Positions 27,236-36,186 of a stretch of DNA of 64,000 nucleotides are shown one piece after another (within the stretch, counting starts at the first letter, position 1; each line of letters begins with the position of its first letter). Origin of the DNA: Saprospiraceae bacterium (GTDB taxonomy: Bacteria > Bacteroidota > Bacteroidia > Chitinophagales > Saprospiraceae). Below the pieces are notes generated by a model that did not search any database, had not been told where the DNA came from, and saw only the letters and a list, made by a program, of their open reading frames with translations. Made by a program: the position numbers and the translations under genes. Location: positions 62,001-126,000 of the forward strand of contig JALWRC010000080.1 of assembly GCA_027080725.1 (NCBI GenBank), read 5' to 3'.

Positions 27236-28075
27236 ATGGCTGTTCTTAAGACACTATTATTTAAAGTTGCACCATGGTTGTTGGGGGTATATCTCCTGGC
27301 TATGATTGTCTTATATTTCAAGCAAACTTCCTTCTTGTTTCATCCTAAGCGCAGCCCGAATCATATCCGCTATGACTTTCACAACAACTACGAAGAGATC
27401 TATGTGCCAACTGCACATGGAGAAGATTCGCTTCACACCGTACTTTTTAAAACCAATCGTCATTCGAAGGGAGTCATTTTCTTCCTGCATGGCAATATGC
27501 GATCTATGGAGCGTTGGGGGAAGCTGTCTGAGGTGTTCAATCCAATGGGTTATGATTTTTGGGTAGTGGATTACCGTGGTTATGGCAAAAGCGAAGGGAA
27601 GCTTAGCGGAGAAGAGCAATTGCACGATGATATGGAGCGGGTTTTTCATGTCGTAAGGGAGCGTTATGGCGATAAGATTACCCTCATGGGGTTCTCCATT
27701 GGTACCGGACCAACAGCTCGATTGGGCAGTGAGTACGATATCCAACAAATGATCTTAATGGCCCCCTATTTTAGTGTACGTCAATTGGTGCAAGAGCGTG
27801 TCCCTTTGGCTCCGGCCTTCTTGGTAAAATTTCCTTTAAAAACCTACGAATGGCTGCCGAAAGTAAAGGCCCCCATCTTGATTATCCATGGCGATAAGGA
27901 TAAAGTTATTCCCTTCCGGCATGGCGTAGAATTGAGCAGATTGCTCAAGCCGGGAGACCGCTTTATTCGCATACCCGGTCAGGGGCATCATGAGATGCTC
28001 AAAAATAAAAAGGTAGTAGAAGCCATTCGGGATTTTTTGGATGTTCAACCTATTAACGATTTAAATCATACATAA
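27236..28075 (+). CDS. Membrane-anchored alpha/beta hydrolase
   Basis: The 279-residue protein has one N-terminal membrane segment (PWLLGVYLLAMIVLYF, about residues 13-28) and an alpha/beta-hydrolase domain facing the periplasm. The oxyanion region is FFLHGNMRSMERWG. The nucleophile elbow GFSIGTG has Ser near residue 152. The acid residue is in IHGDKDKVIPF and the His in GQGHHEML. It resembles BEM46/YfhR-like hydrolases. In this locus it might remove or transfer acyl groups on the glycan, but the substrate is unknown. Confidence 0.82.
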   Translation: MAVLKTLLFKVAPWLLGVYLLAMIVLYFKQTSFLFHPKRSPNHIRYDFHNNYEEIYVPTAHGEDSLHTVLFKTNRHSKGVIFFLHGNMRSMERWGKLSEVFNPMGYDFWVVDYRGYGKSEGKLSGEEQLHDDMERVFHVVRERYGDKITLMGFSIGTGPTARLGSEYDIQQMILMAPYFSVRQLVQERVPLAPAFLVKFPLKTYEWLPKVKAPILIIHGDKDKVIPFRHGVELSRLLKPGDRFIRIPGQGHHEMLKNKKVVEAIRDFLDVQPINDLNHT

Positions 28076-28083
28076 CTAAAATT

Positions 28084-29190
28084 ATGCTTGTAGATATTAT
28101 CGCCGGAGCGCGCCCCAATTTTATGAAGATAGCCCCGATTATTGAGGCTATCCGTCAGTCATCCGCACAGGGAGGAAACCTGGAGTACCGCCTTATTCAT
28201 ACGGGGCAGCATTATGACCGCAATATGAGCGGAAGCTTTTTTGAAGAGTTGGGTATACCCGATCCGGATTACAATCTCGAAGTGGGGTCGGGCACTCAGG
28301 CAAGCCAAACGGCGAAAATTATGGAGCGATACGAGGCGCTATTGGCAGAACATCCCTCCGATCTTTGTATGGTAGTCGGAGATGTCAACTCCACGATGGC
28401 CTGCTCGATAACGGCCAAAAAGATGAACATCCCTGTCGCCCACGTCGAGGGGGGGATCCGCTCCTACGATTTGACCATGCCGGAGGAGATCAATCGAATG
28501 GTGACCGATGCCATCGCAGATTTGTTTTATACCACTTCCCATACAGCCAACAGGATACTCAAGCAAGAGGGACATAGCGAAGATAAGATTATCTTTGTCG
28601 GAAATACCATGATCGATACCTTGCTCAAAAATCAAGAGAGACTTCAAAAGCCCGGGTTATGGGATGAGATCGGTATAGAGCCTAAAAAGTATTTCGTCAT
28701 GACCCTGCATCGTCCGGCCAATGTGGACGAAGAGCGAAAACTACAAGAGCTGATGGCAGAGATCATCCGCAATGCAGCAGGGTATCCGATAGTGTTTCCC
28801 GTCCATCCCCGCACCAGAAAGGTCCTCGAAGGGCTTCATATCAGTGCCCCCAATCTACATTACGTAGAGCCATTGGGCTATCTCTCCTTCAACTATCTCG
28901 TCAAGCACGCCTTTGCTGTGATTACGGATTCCGGAGGTATAACAGAGGAGACCACAGTGATGGGCGTCCCGTGTCTAACCTTGCGGGACAATACAGAGCG
29001 CCCCGAGACCATTGATATCGGAACCAACGAACTCATCGGTACGGACCCCAAAAATATCTCCCCGGCCATGCGGCAACTCTTCGACGGAAAGTGGAAGAAA
29101 GGGGCGATTCCCGAACTCTGGGACGGCAAGACGGCACCGCGCATCGTCCGGCATTTGGAAGGATGGCTAAGTTCACTAAAAGGTATATAA
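28084..29190 (+). CDS. wecB: UDP-N-acetylglucosamine 2-epimerase, non-hydrolysing
   Basis: The 368-residue enzyme interconverts UDP-GlcNAc and UDP-ManNAc. Motifs are GARPNFMKIAPIIEAI at the N terminus, HTGQHYDRNMSGSFF, VVGDVNSTMACSITA, HVEGGIRSYDLTMPEEINR, FVGNTMIDTLLK, LHRPANVDEE and DSGGITEETTVMGVPCLTLR. It is distinct from the hydrolysing NeuC at 488, so the locus makes both free ManNAc-type sugar and UDP-ManNAc. It lies 8 bases after the hydrolase gene and 1 base before manC. Confidence 0.95.
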   Translation: MLVDIIAGARPNFMKIAPIIEAIRQSSAQGGNLEYRLIHTGQHYDRNMSGSFFEELGIPDPDYNLEVGSGTQASQTAKIMERYEALLAEHPSDLCMVVGDVNSTMACSITAKKMNIPVAHVEGGIRSYDLTMPEEINRMVTDAIADLFYTTSHTANRILKQEGHSEDKIIFVGNTMIDTLLKNQERLQKPGLWDEIGIEPKKYFVMTLHRPANVDEERKLQELMAEIIRNAAGYPIVFPVHPRTRKVLEGLHISAPNLHYVEPLGYLSFNYLVKHAFAVITDSGGITEETTVMGVPCLTLRDNTERPETIDIGTNELIGTDPKNISPAMRQLFDGKWKKGAIPELWDGKTAPRIVRHLEGWLSSLKGI

Positions 29191-29191
29191 T

Positions 29192-30247
29192 ATGTCCAAC
29201 AACACGTATATCACCATCATGGCCGGAGGCATCGGCTCCCGGTTTTGGCCGGCGAGTACGGCAGAGCATCCCAAGCAGTTTCTCGATATTCTGGGCATTG
29301 GCAAGTCTTTGCTGCAGATGACTTACGAACGCTTTTTGCCACTGACCACTCCCGAACATGTCCTCATACTTACCAATGAGCGATACAAGCAACTCATAGC
29401 AAAACAACTCCCCGATGTGCCGGAAGAGAATATACTCTGCGAGCCATCAATGAACAACACAGCGCCGGCGATAGCCTATGCAGCGCTTAGGCTGAAGGCA
29501 ATGGACCCGGATGGGGTTTTCGTCGTGGCTCCTTCGGACCACGTCATTCTAAAAGAGGAAAGATTCAGACAAAAAATACAACAGGCATTGAATTACGCAG
29601 CCGGTCAAAATGCATTGCTGACCTTGGGTATTCGGCCGAAACGTCCTGCAACCGGTTATGGATATATCGAGCGCGGAAATGAGGTAAAAGCGGATATATA
29701 TTCAGTACTTCGTTTCGTCGAAAAACCGGATAAAGAGACCGCTATGGCTTACCTCAGTGCCCAAAGATACCTTTGGAATGCGGGCATCTTTATCTGGAGT
29801 GTGCAAAGTATCTTGTCTGCTTTCCGGAAATTTTCTCCCGGTATTCTGGAGACCTTAGAGGCGGATATTTATAACACAGTAGCAGAATCAGAATTTATCA
29901 AGAAGCACTATCCCCAGACGGAGAAAATCTCTATCGATTACGCCATATTAGAACGCGCTGACAATGTATTTACGATCCCTGCAGACATCGGATGGTCTGA
30001 TCTCGGCACCTGGAATGCCCTCTACGAGTTCTCTGACAAAGATAACACGCAAAACGCCCTTTTTGCGGAGAAGGCCTGGCTCAAGGACAGCAGAGAAAAC
30101 CTGATTCGGTTGCCCAAAGGCAAGCGACTAATCGCTAAGGGACTACAAGGGATGATTGTAGTGGACGAAGGGGATACTTTACTCATATATCCCCGGGAAG
30201 ATGAGCAGGAAATCAAAGAAGTCAGAAAGGAAGTGGTGGGAGATTAG
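29192..30247 (+). CDS. manC: Mannose-1-phosphate guanylyltransferase
   Basis: The 351-residue nucleotidyltransferase makes GDP-mannose from GTP and mannose-1-phosphate. The signature IMAGGIGSRFWPASTAEHPK at the N terminus, then CEPSMNNTAPAIAYAAL, VAPSDHVI, FVEKPDKETA near residue 175, WNAGIFIW and IPADIGWSDLGTWNALYEF are all present. It lacks a C-terminal phosphomannose isomerase domain, as is usual in Bacteroidota. It is the last gene of the glycan operon, closed by a terminator 58 bases downstream. Confidence 0.94.
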   Translation: MSNNTYITIMAGGIGSRFWPASTAEHPKQFLDILGIGKSLLQMTYERFLPLTTPEHVLILTNERYKQLIAKQLPDVPEENILCEPSMNNTAPAIAYAALRLKAMDPDGVFVVAPSDHVILKEERFRQKIQQALNYAAGQNALLTLGIRPKRPATGYGYIERGNEVKADIYSVLRFVEKPDKETAMAYLSAQRYLWNAGIFIWSVQSILSAFRKFSPGILETLEADIYNTVAESEFIKKHYPQTEKISIDYAILERADNVFTIPADIGWSDLGTWNALYEFSDKDNTQNALFAEKAWLKDSRENLIRLPKGKRLIAKGLQGMIVVDEGDTLLIYPREDEQEIKEVRKEVVGD

Positions 30248-30305
30248 CAAACAGAAATACCCAATAAACCCACAAGCGTAAATCCGTATTTTCGGATATG
30301 AAAAG

Positions 30306-30340
30306 AAAAAAGGGTGGACAATTATCGTCCACCCTTTTTT
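30306..30340 (+). terminator. Intrinsic terminator of the glycan operon
   Basis: A 14-bp perfect stem (arms 30306-30319 and 30327-30340, core AGGGTGGAC) closes a 7-base loop. The right arm ends in a run of six T. It is symmetrical enough to act on both strands. Confidence 0.9.
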
Positions 30341-30587
30341 AGTTTCCTCAAGTTATTTTAACTTCAATATTGTAATTTGGAGCGGGTCCAATCTACCATT
30401 TCATACCTACAAGAAGTAGATACTTCCCATAGAATGCGGGGACTGCCGATTATTACTGTCTGCCCTGAGACAGTTCATAGAAGTATTCGATACCATTGAT
30501 TTCTAATGTCTTACTGCTGACATTCTACTATGTGGGGAGCCTGTAGATTTGCAGCATAAATCAATTTTATCACCAAAAATTAATAGT
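30341..30587. other. Leader region of the T9SS-exported protein gene
   Basis: No gene is seen. The region holds one exact 13-bp word (30395-30407), a small hairpin (CTGTCT/AGACAG near 30456-30475) and a TAGATTTG (30544-30551) that matches the TAnnTTTG -7 consensus 36 bases before the chosen start. No TTG lies at the correct spacing upstream of it, so the promoter is weakly supported. Confidence 0.4.
30395..30407 (+). repeat. 13-bp word ACCATTTCATACC, intergenic copy
   Basis: Exact copy in the spacer between the glycan operon terminator and the T9SS cargo gene, so the word is not dependent on protein coding. Confidence 0.75.
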
Positions 30588-32771
30588 ATGAAATATTTAT
30601 TTACAATCACAACAATGGTAATGAGCATGATGTATGCCCAATGCGGGATGGCTCAGCTTCACATTACCAACACCACAGATTACCGCACTATGCAACAGTT
30701 GTTTCTCGCCAATGAAATCAACGAGAGTGGAGAACCCTTTGCCGAATCATTGGGTTATGACTTGGACGAATTGGATCCAATGGTGGCGAATATGCCGGAT
30801 TCTACCTCTTACACGCTGGGCATTGAGAATTATGAGTATTCGAGGTATCAACTCGGTACGATAGTATCCAGATCCGGCATGGGATTACACATCATGTGGG
30901 GCCCTGCAATTCGACAGATGGCAGCAGCACAGGATAGCACCTTTGACGGAAGCATCACAGGCAAACCCAATGGATTTAATGAAGATGACGTACTGATGAA
31001 GACCATCAGAAGTTTTGGTATGCATGCGCATATGAAACCCTTTGCCAACGCATGGCCGCAATTTGCCGAATTTATCTCAGGAGATCCACATCTTCCTCAG
31101 AAGGTAGCTCCTGACTTTGCTACCAATTTCAAGACCCTTCGATGGGATCGATCCAAGATGGTCAAAGTGCTCAATCCGGGTGCATTGGGACAATCTATGA
31201 TGAAGCAATATTTGTGGGCACAAGATATGCTCAGTGGATTTCACGATGCGGATGAAGAGGAAGTAGCGGTACAGGACGGCAATCCGGACCATGCTGATGG
31301 CACTTTTGACCCGACTAACAACGTATTTTATGGGGGAGATAACGCTGATGGTTTTATCGGGCAGGTCTTAACAGCTGAGGCGATTAACAAGGCGATGTTT
31401 CTAATCGGAAAACTCGCGTACGATGGCAAGAATTTTATTCCGGTTTCTCCTGCGATGTACAATCCGATGAATGGCATCCGGTATTTTCCTCATATGATAG
31501 CGGTGGAAGAGTCCATGGTCGCTCCTATGATGCCACCTCGCCTGTCCAAATTAACAGTGACGGATGGGGACAGTTATCTATGGGACCAGTTGTCTATTTT
31601 GTGGGGCTCTGTCAGCTTTGCCAACATGATGAATCCCACAGATACCTCGGATGATGCACACAAAGTATATAAGTATGTGTTTGATGGAGATCCATTTCCT
31701 CCGGCAGCTGCCATTTCAGGAAAGCCCGGACCTTATGATTTGATGAAGGGATTGAGCAAGGTGGTTATCCTGAATCTTATGGCCATGCACAGAAACATGA
31801 CCATGGGTTCATTCGTGGATAAAGCATCGCTGGACACCAATGGTCATGTGGTTCAAGGGAATAGAATATCAGCAGTCAACGCCGGATACTTGCTAATGGA
31901 GATGAGTTTAGTCGCAAACGAATTGGCCGGGACTCCTTTGCAGCAGGCGGCATTAGGAGCAATCAATATGCAAGCCAATTTCGTACTGACCAAAATGAAA
32001 GACCCCAATGGTGGATTTGCCAATTTTGTCACATTTGGCGTGGGTCCGGACAAGGGGGCAAAGAAAGCCATGGCTCAAGCCGCTATCGCACGAGGACTGT
32101 ATGCAGCCTTCGAAGCAACCGGCAACCAGGCATATTTTGATGGTGCCGAGGCCGCATACAAATACCTTATGACCTTTTACCGACCGGACCTCATGGCATT
32201 TAGCATGAAAGAAGGTGTCAAAATAGCCAAATACAACCCATTTAACCTGGCGATATTGGCAGGTGGATTGCGAGCGGCCACACTGACCGGTAAACACCAG
32301 GAGGCCGCTATGATTTATACCCGATTTTTCAAAAAGGTAATCAATAAAATGCAGCTTTCAGAAGCAGGGGCTACCGGTGAGACAGGTGGAGATTCTGACC
32401 ATGATGGTATTCCCTTTATCCCGGAGCAGCCTGAAAATTTACCTCCCGTATTGGCCCCACAAGCAGAATGGGACCTCACTACCGGCACTTCGGAGGTAAA
32501 TCCGGACCATCTCAAGCGATTGAGTATTCGTCCTAATCCCGTTCGTACCTCAGCTGAAATTCGCTTTAACCTCAAAGAAAGTGCGGATGTGAGTATTCGT
32601 CTCTATAATGCTACGGGTAAGCAACTTCAGGCTATTTTTGACGGTCATCTCAAGGCAGGAGACCAGTCCATCACCTGGAGACCTCGGGTTCCCCGCTCTG
32701 GTGCGTATTTTTATCAGATTTATGTTGATGGAGCACATAGCCAATCGGGAATGGTAGAGGTGTTGAAATAG
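30588..32771 (+). CDS. Secreted alpha-helical protein with T9SS type A sorting domain
   Basis: The protein has about 727 residues from the ATG at 30588, which gives a clear signal peptide (MKYLFTITTMVMSMMYAQCG); a TTG at 30549 would only add a tail. The large middle part is mostly helical and might form an alpha/alpha toroid (AALGAINMQANFVLTKMKDP, NQAYFDGAEAAYKYLMTFY), but I recognise no enzyme family. A short acidic linker (GDSDHDGIPFIPEQPENLPP) leads to an 80-residue C-terminal sorting domain (LSIRPNPVRTSAEIRFNL, DVSIRLYNATGKQL, GAYFYQIYVDG), which sends proteins through the type IX system. It is followed by a hairpin terminator. Confidence 0.83.
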   Translation: MKYLFTITTMVMSMMYAQCGMAQLHITNTTDYRTMQQLFLANEINESGEPFAESLGYDLDELDPMVANMPDSTSYTLGIENYEYSRYQLGTIVSRSGMGLHIMWGPAIRQMAAAQDSTFDGSITGKPNGFNEDDVLMKTIRSFGMHAHMKPFANAWPQFAEFISGDPHLPQKVAPDFATNFKTLRWDRSKMVKVLNPGALGQSMMKQYLWAQDMLSGFHDADEEEVAVQDGNPDHADGTFDPTNNVFYGGDNADGFIGQVLTAEAINKAMFLIGKLAYDGKNFIPVSPAMYNPMNGIRYFPHMIAVEESMVAPMMPPRLSKLTVTDGDSYLWDQLSILWGSVSFANMMNPTDTSDDAHKVYKYVFDGDPFPPAAAISGKPGPYDLMKGLSKVVILNLMAMHRNMTMGSFVDKASLDTNGHVVQGNRISAVNAGYLLMEMSLVANELAGTPLQQAALGAINMQANFVLTKMKDPNGGFANFVTFGVGPDKGAKKAMAQAAIARGLYAAFEATGNQAYFDGAEAAYKYLMTFYRPDLMAFSMKEGVKIAKYNPFNLAILAGGLRAATLTGKHQEAAMIYTRFFKKVINKMQLSEAGATGETGGDSDHDGIPFIPEQPENLPPVLAPQAEWDLTTGTSEVNPDHLKRLSIRPNPVRTSAEIRFNLKESADVSIRLYNATGKQLQAIFDGHLKAGDQSITWRPRVPRSGAYFYQIYVDGAHSQSGMVEVLK

Positions 32772-32823
32772 ATAGTGAGGCTCATGGCGTCATAGAATTA
32801 TAGCGTAATTTAGATAAGTGAGG

Positions 32824-32852
32824 CAGAGGCCGGGCAGATTGTCCGGCCTCTG
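32824..32852 (+). terminator. Hairpin downstream of the T9SS cargo gene
   Basis: Ten-base perfect arms (CAGAGGCCGG and its complement, 32824-32833 and 32843-32852) flank a 9-base loop. The following TTAGTTATT is only partly T-rich, so termination may be inefficient. Confidence 0.6.
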
Positions 32853-32999
32853 TTAGTTATTAATACATCTCGCTACGTGGAAGTGGTCAGTCAAAATATA
32901 AAGAGGTGGTATGTTTGAGTATTTTTTTACGTCTGAATAAGGTAAAAACGTAGGTATAGTCATTAGCACTCTTCGGAGAAAAAACTTCCCATATAACCT
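32853..32999. other. Spacer between terminator and repeat module B1
   Basis: Nothing coding is seen. A TAGCACT/AGTGCTA pair (32964-33005) joins it to the repeat module that follows. Confidence 0.35.
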
Positions 33000-33130
33000 A
33001 GTGCTACAGGAACAAAATAAATACAGTATAGAGTGTACAGACGCAATGCATTGCGTCTTCTATCTTCCTCTGACTCTTTGTTCTTTAAAAAGTCACTATA
33101 CTACGGCATAGCTCCTGTTCGAACGCCTCG
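33000..33130 (+). repeat. Dispersed repeat module B, copy 1
   Basis: A 131-base intergenic repeat running from AGTGCT to CGCCTCG. It recurs in reverse at 38439-38569 and, lacking a central segment, at 62615-62722. It contains a perfect 20-base palindrome centred on GCAATGCATTGC (33039-33058), also present in the second copy but absent from the third. Confidence 0.75.
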
Positions 33131-33183
33131 ATCCAGCGAGATATAATTTTGATTAAAATTGGATCAACTTAACTCTTGTAGTG

Positions 33184-33510
33184 CTAGACATAGTAATTGA
33201 GTATGTCATTCGTCTTTTCTGTCAGAATGCTAATCAATTCTTCATCCATGTAATCGTATAGATCTTCTATTCCTAAAACCTCCACATCGGGAATATCGAG
33301 GTGTCTGTACAACTTCGTTAACCTCTTCGAATGTTCGTATTCCATTACTAGGATTAAATCAGCCCATTTAATGAATTTAGCAGATATTTTCACAGGGCTT
33401 TTGTTACTAAACCCAACTGATTTTACATAGATTCTTTGGTCGTTCGAGAATATTTTCTCTGCTGTTCGACTTCTTCTTTTATTGCGGCTACAAACAAATA
33501 GTACATTCAT
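33184..33510 (-). CDS. Low-molecular-weight protein-tyrosine-phosphatase-like protein
   Basis: This 108-residue protein is of the small LMW-PTP-like type. The active-site loop CSRNKRRS near residues 7-14 fits C-x5-R-S, with VLFVCSRN in front. WADLILVMEYEHSKRL and the short acidic C-terminal part (EVLGIEDLYDYMDEEL) match the small branch of the family. The ATG at 33510 is preferred over TTG at 33513. The gene is distinctly AT-rich and stands alone on the minus strand between a repeat module and the next operon, which suggests transfer. The substrate is unknown; no tyrosine kinase of the Wzc type is visible. Confidence 0.82.
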   Translation of the reverse strand: MNVLFVCSRNKRRSRTAEKIFSNDQRIYVKSVGFSNKSPVKISAKFIKWADLILVMEYEHSKRLTKLYRHLDIPDVEVLGIEDLYDYMDEELISILTEKTNDILNYYV

Positions 33511-33758
33511 CAAATTTGTATTGGATTTACAATAGAGTTCAATTTAATTGCGGCAGAACCTGCTTTTTAATAAGAACGCATAAGACTTCTACATAAGTGT
33601 TCGTTAGAATTATGTTTGGCAAAGCCAATGGAGGAACTAAACCATGGGCAAGAAGGCCGGGATGGGAACTGTATTCTGACGCAAACAAAGGCACTATTTC
33701 TCTGGCCAATCGAATCACTTTTTAATCCCAAATGCATTTTGTTCAGAGAGCACCTGAG
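33511..33758. other. Divergent spacer between phosphatase and DUF4105 genes
   Basis: No gene is called. An in-frame ATG at 33732 would extend the DUF4105 protein by 29 residues but lies upstream of the best promoter. Small inverted repeats are present (GTTTGGC near 33614, GTTTAG complement near 33640), but there is no clear terminator. Confidence 0.35.
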
Positions 33759-33786
33759 TTGGACCCTGTATTATATTCTATCTTTG
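33759..33786 (+). promoter_or_regulatory. Promoter for the DUF4105 gene
   Basis: TTG (33759-33761), a 17-base spacer, then TATCTTTG (33779-33786), an exact TAnnTTTG. It lies 33 bases before the start at 33819 and supports that start over the upstream ATG. Confidence 0.65.
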
Positions 33787-33818
33787 TGAAAATATTCTCA
33801 GATAGACAGGTATTAGAT

Positions 33819-35006
33819 ATGTGTGATATTAGTATATGGTTCCGGTTTTTTATATTATTTGCTTTGGTGGAAGGTATAGCATCAGGTACGAATGCGTCTA
33901 AGCCATTTGAACAGATCAAAATCTCTTTGGTTATTGAGTCTCCGGGTAATGAGCTGTATTCAGTGTATGGCCATGCGGGTTTTCGCATTCGGGAGAAAGA
34001 GCCGGCCAAAGACTATTTTTTTCATTATGGGTTGTTCAATTTTAGTGCTCCCGGATTCTATACCCATTTTTTGCAAGGGTTGTTGTTGTACAAGATGGGT
34101 GGACAGTATTTTTCTGCGCTCTACAAAGAGGCAGAATTGGAGGGAAGAGGTTTATATGAGTTGTCGCTTGATCTGGATTCGGCTCAAACGATGCAACTGT
34201 ACCAGCTCTTGCACACCAACTACAAAAAGGAAAATCGACCGTACTACTATGATTTTTTATATGACAACTGTGCCACCAAACCTCGGGATTTACTGGAAAA
34301 GGTACTCGGAGATAAATTAATGTATGCCGATACATTTCCCAAGAAGACCTATCGCCAATTGCTTAGTGAGCACCAACGTGTATTACCTTGGATTGACTAT
34401 GGTATTGATCTTATTATCGGATCGGAAGTGGATCAATCCATCGGAATCCGGGACCAGGCTTTCTTACCGGTATATTTGCGGAAAGCATTCGTTAGTGCAT
34501 TGGTACAGGGCAAGCCGGTAGTTGTGGAAGAGCGCACCATGATCGCGCCCCATGTACGACCCAATCTGTATTTTTATCAACGTCCGGTCTTCGTGTTTCT
34601 CCTTTTATTTGTGCTGGAACTCTTTCTCTTTGTCTACGCTCTGCGTAACGGTGTAAGCCGTTGGATACATCGATACGATTTGTTCTTTTACAGTTTGGTC
34701 GCTTTGATGTCCGCATTTATTTTGCTGTTGTGGTTAGGGACCAATCACCATATCACCAAAAACAATTGGAACATTCTTTGGCTCAATCCTCTATTCATAC
34801 TCTTAGTAATTGCAGGATGGTGGGGTAAAAAGGGGCTATACAACCCGATGCGGAAAGTCTTATTCGCACTAATGGTTTTGGTGTTTGTCATAGGGTTAAT
34901 AAAGGTGTTGCCTCAACCATTTCATATTGCCTCCTTTGTATTAATGGCCATTCTGGTATTGAAGTTGGGAAGAGACACGCTATTGAAAATTGCTCATTGC
35001 AAGTGA
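33819..35006 (+). CDS. DUF4105 (Lnb N-terminal periplasmic domain) membrane protein
   Basis: The protein has about 395 residues. A signal/anchor segment (IWFRFFILFALVEGIASG) is followed by a DUF4105 domain with ELYSVYGHAGFRIRE, DYFFHYGLFNFSAPGFYTHF and YYYDFLYDNCATKPRDLLEK, where the conserved His and Cys suggest a cysteine-peptidase-like or acyltransferase site. The last third has about five membrane helices, starting VFVFLLLFVLELFLFVYAL. Members are common in Bacteroidota and their exact function is not established. The stop is 62 bases before the ECF sigma gene. Confidence 0.85.
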   Translation: MCDISIWFRFFILFALVEGIASGTNASKPFEQIKISLVIESPGNELYSVYGHAGFRIREKEPAKDYFFHYGLFNFSAPGFYTHFLQGLLLYKMGGQYFSALYKEAELEGRGLYELSLDLDSAQTMQLYQLLHTNYKKENRPYYYDFLYDNCATKPRDLLEKVLGDKLMYADTFPKKTYRQLLSEHQRVLPWIDYGIDLIIGSEVDQSIGIRDQAFLPVYLRKAFVSALVQGKPVVVEERTMIAPHVRPNLYFYQRPVFVFLLLFVLELFLFVYALRNGVSRWIHRYDLFFYSLVALMSAFILLLWLGTNHHITKNNWNILWLNPLFILLVIAGWWGKKGLYNPMRKVLFALMVLVFVIGLIKVLPQPFHIASFVLMAILVLKLGRDTLLKIAHCK

Positions 35007-35068
35007 TATTTTATATGTGGTTTAAACCATTCAGGATTCCCACCGTCCAACCAGTGTAATTTGAAATT

Positions 35069-35626
35069 ATGCAAGCGATAAATGATGAAGACATATTACA
35101 ATGGCTAAAGACGCCAGGCAGCCAGGAAAAAGGGTTCCGGGCCCTGGTAGCTAAATACAGCGAACGTCTGTACTGGCACATCCGCAAGATGGTGGTCGAT
35201 CATGAAGATGCCAATGATGTACTGCAAAATACGTTCATAAAGACCTATCGAGGGATTGGTAATTTTAAGGGGGATTCGGCATTGTATACTTGGCTTTATC
35301 GCATAGCTTCCAATGAGGGGTTAACCCATCTTAAAAAGAAGCAACGTAAGCAGACAATGGATATCGATGATGAAACACTTCATCTCGATAATCGGCTGAA
35401 ATCCTCCACCTATTTCGAAGGAGATCAAGTGCAACATGTTCTGCAATTGGCCATTGCCACGCTCCCGGAAAAGCAAAGGGTAGTCTTCAACTTGCGTTAT
35501 TTTGAAAATATGAAATACGATGATATGTCGGAGGTATTGGAGACCTCCGTGGGGGCTCTTAAAGCTTCTTATCATCATGCTAAGAGCAAAATTGAGACAT
35601 TTGTAAAGAATAATGTTCAATGGTAA
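35069..35626 (+). CDS. RNA polymerase ECF sigma factor (sigma-70 family)
   Basis: The 185-residue protein has region 2 (LVAKYSERLYWHIRKMVVDH, then EDANDVLQNTFIKTYRGIGN and SALYTWLYRIASNEGLTHLK) and region 4 (LPEKQRVVFNLRYFENMKYD, then DMSEVLETSVGALKASYHHA). These are the two conserved parts of an extracytoplasmic-function sigma factor. The two genes downstream encode a single-pass membrane protein and a small exported protein, a typical sigma/anti-sigma/periplasmic-sensor layout in Bacteroidota. No self-promoter could be recognised. Confidence 0.93.
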   Translation: MQAINDEDILQWLKTPGSQEKGFRALVAKYSERLYWHIRKMVVDHEDANDVLQNTFIKTYRGIGNFKGDSALYTWLYRIASNEGLTHLKKKQRKQTMDIDDETLHLDNRLKSSTYFEGDQVQHVLQLAIATLPEKQRVVFNLRYFENMKYDDMSEVLETSVGALKASYHHAKSKIETFVKNNVQW

Positions 35627-35671
35627 TCCTCCCTTCATTGGGAGTTGTCATAGGCATAAAATATAAGAGTC

Positions 35672-36133
35672 ATGAAAGAAAAATTAGAAAAAGATGAAGT
35701 ACCATTCTTCCACGATAAGATCGAAGGAAAGCACGGATTTACCGTGCCTGATGGTTACTTCGAGTCTTTACCGGACCTCTTGGTGGAAAGATTAAGGGAT
35801 GAATTGGACATTATGCCCAAGAAGACAAAGGTCGTATCCCTTTGGTCTCATACCGGGCTCCTGCGATGGACCGCTGTAGTAGCCCTCTTGGTCGTCATCG
35901 GTGGTTTTTATCTTCTGCAAAAAACTTCGCCGGCATCAATAGCATTTGCAAACAATGAGACCATCGTGGAATACCTTTTGTCTGATGAGGTTACGTTGGA
36001 TGAGGATGATTTGGCTATTCTTCCCATCTCCGATGTGGACATCGAGCTAGACATTCCGGAGGAGTCCATAGATGCCTTGTTGGAGGACGTTAATGATGGA
36101 GAATTGGAAGGTATTTTACAAGAAACACTTTAA
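35672..36133 (+). CDS. Putative anti-sigma factor, single-pass membrane protein
   Basis: The 153-residue protein has the N-terminal cytoplasmic motif FTVPDGYFESLPDLLVERL, often found in proteins encoded directly after Bacteroidota ECF sigma factors. One membrane helix follows (WTAVVALLVVIGGFYLL, about residues 67-83), then an acidic periplasmic tail rich in Asp/Glu (DEVTLDEDDLAILPISDVDI). No zinc-binding anti-sigma motif is present. The anti-sigma role is inferred from position and topology. Confidence 0.68.
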   Translation: MKEKLEKDEVPFFHDKIEGKHGFTVPDGYFESLPDLLVERLRDELDIMPKKTKVVSLWSHTGLLRWTAVVALLVVIGGFYLLQKTSPASIAFANNETIVEYLLSDEVTLDEDDLAILPISDVDIELDIPEESIDALLEDVNDGELEGILQETL

Positions 36134-36186
36134 ACTACACGATGTAGTACTTATCAAATTTAATTACTTTTTTAAAATAGCTAATT

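Noticed and set aside
33732-33818. Upstream ATG for the DUF4105 protein
   Set aside because: It lies before the best promoter, and the added residues would bury the signal segment.
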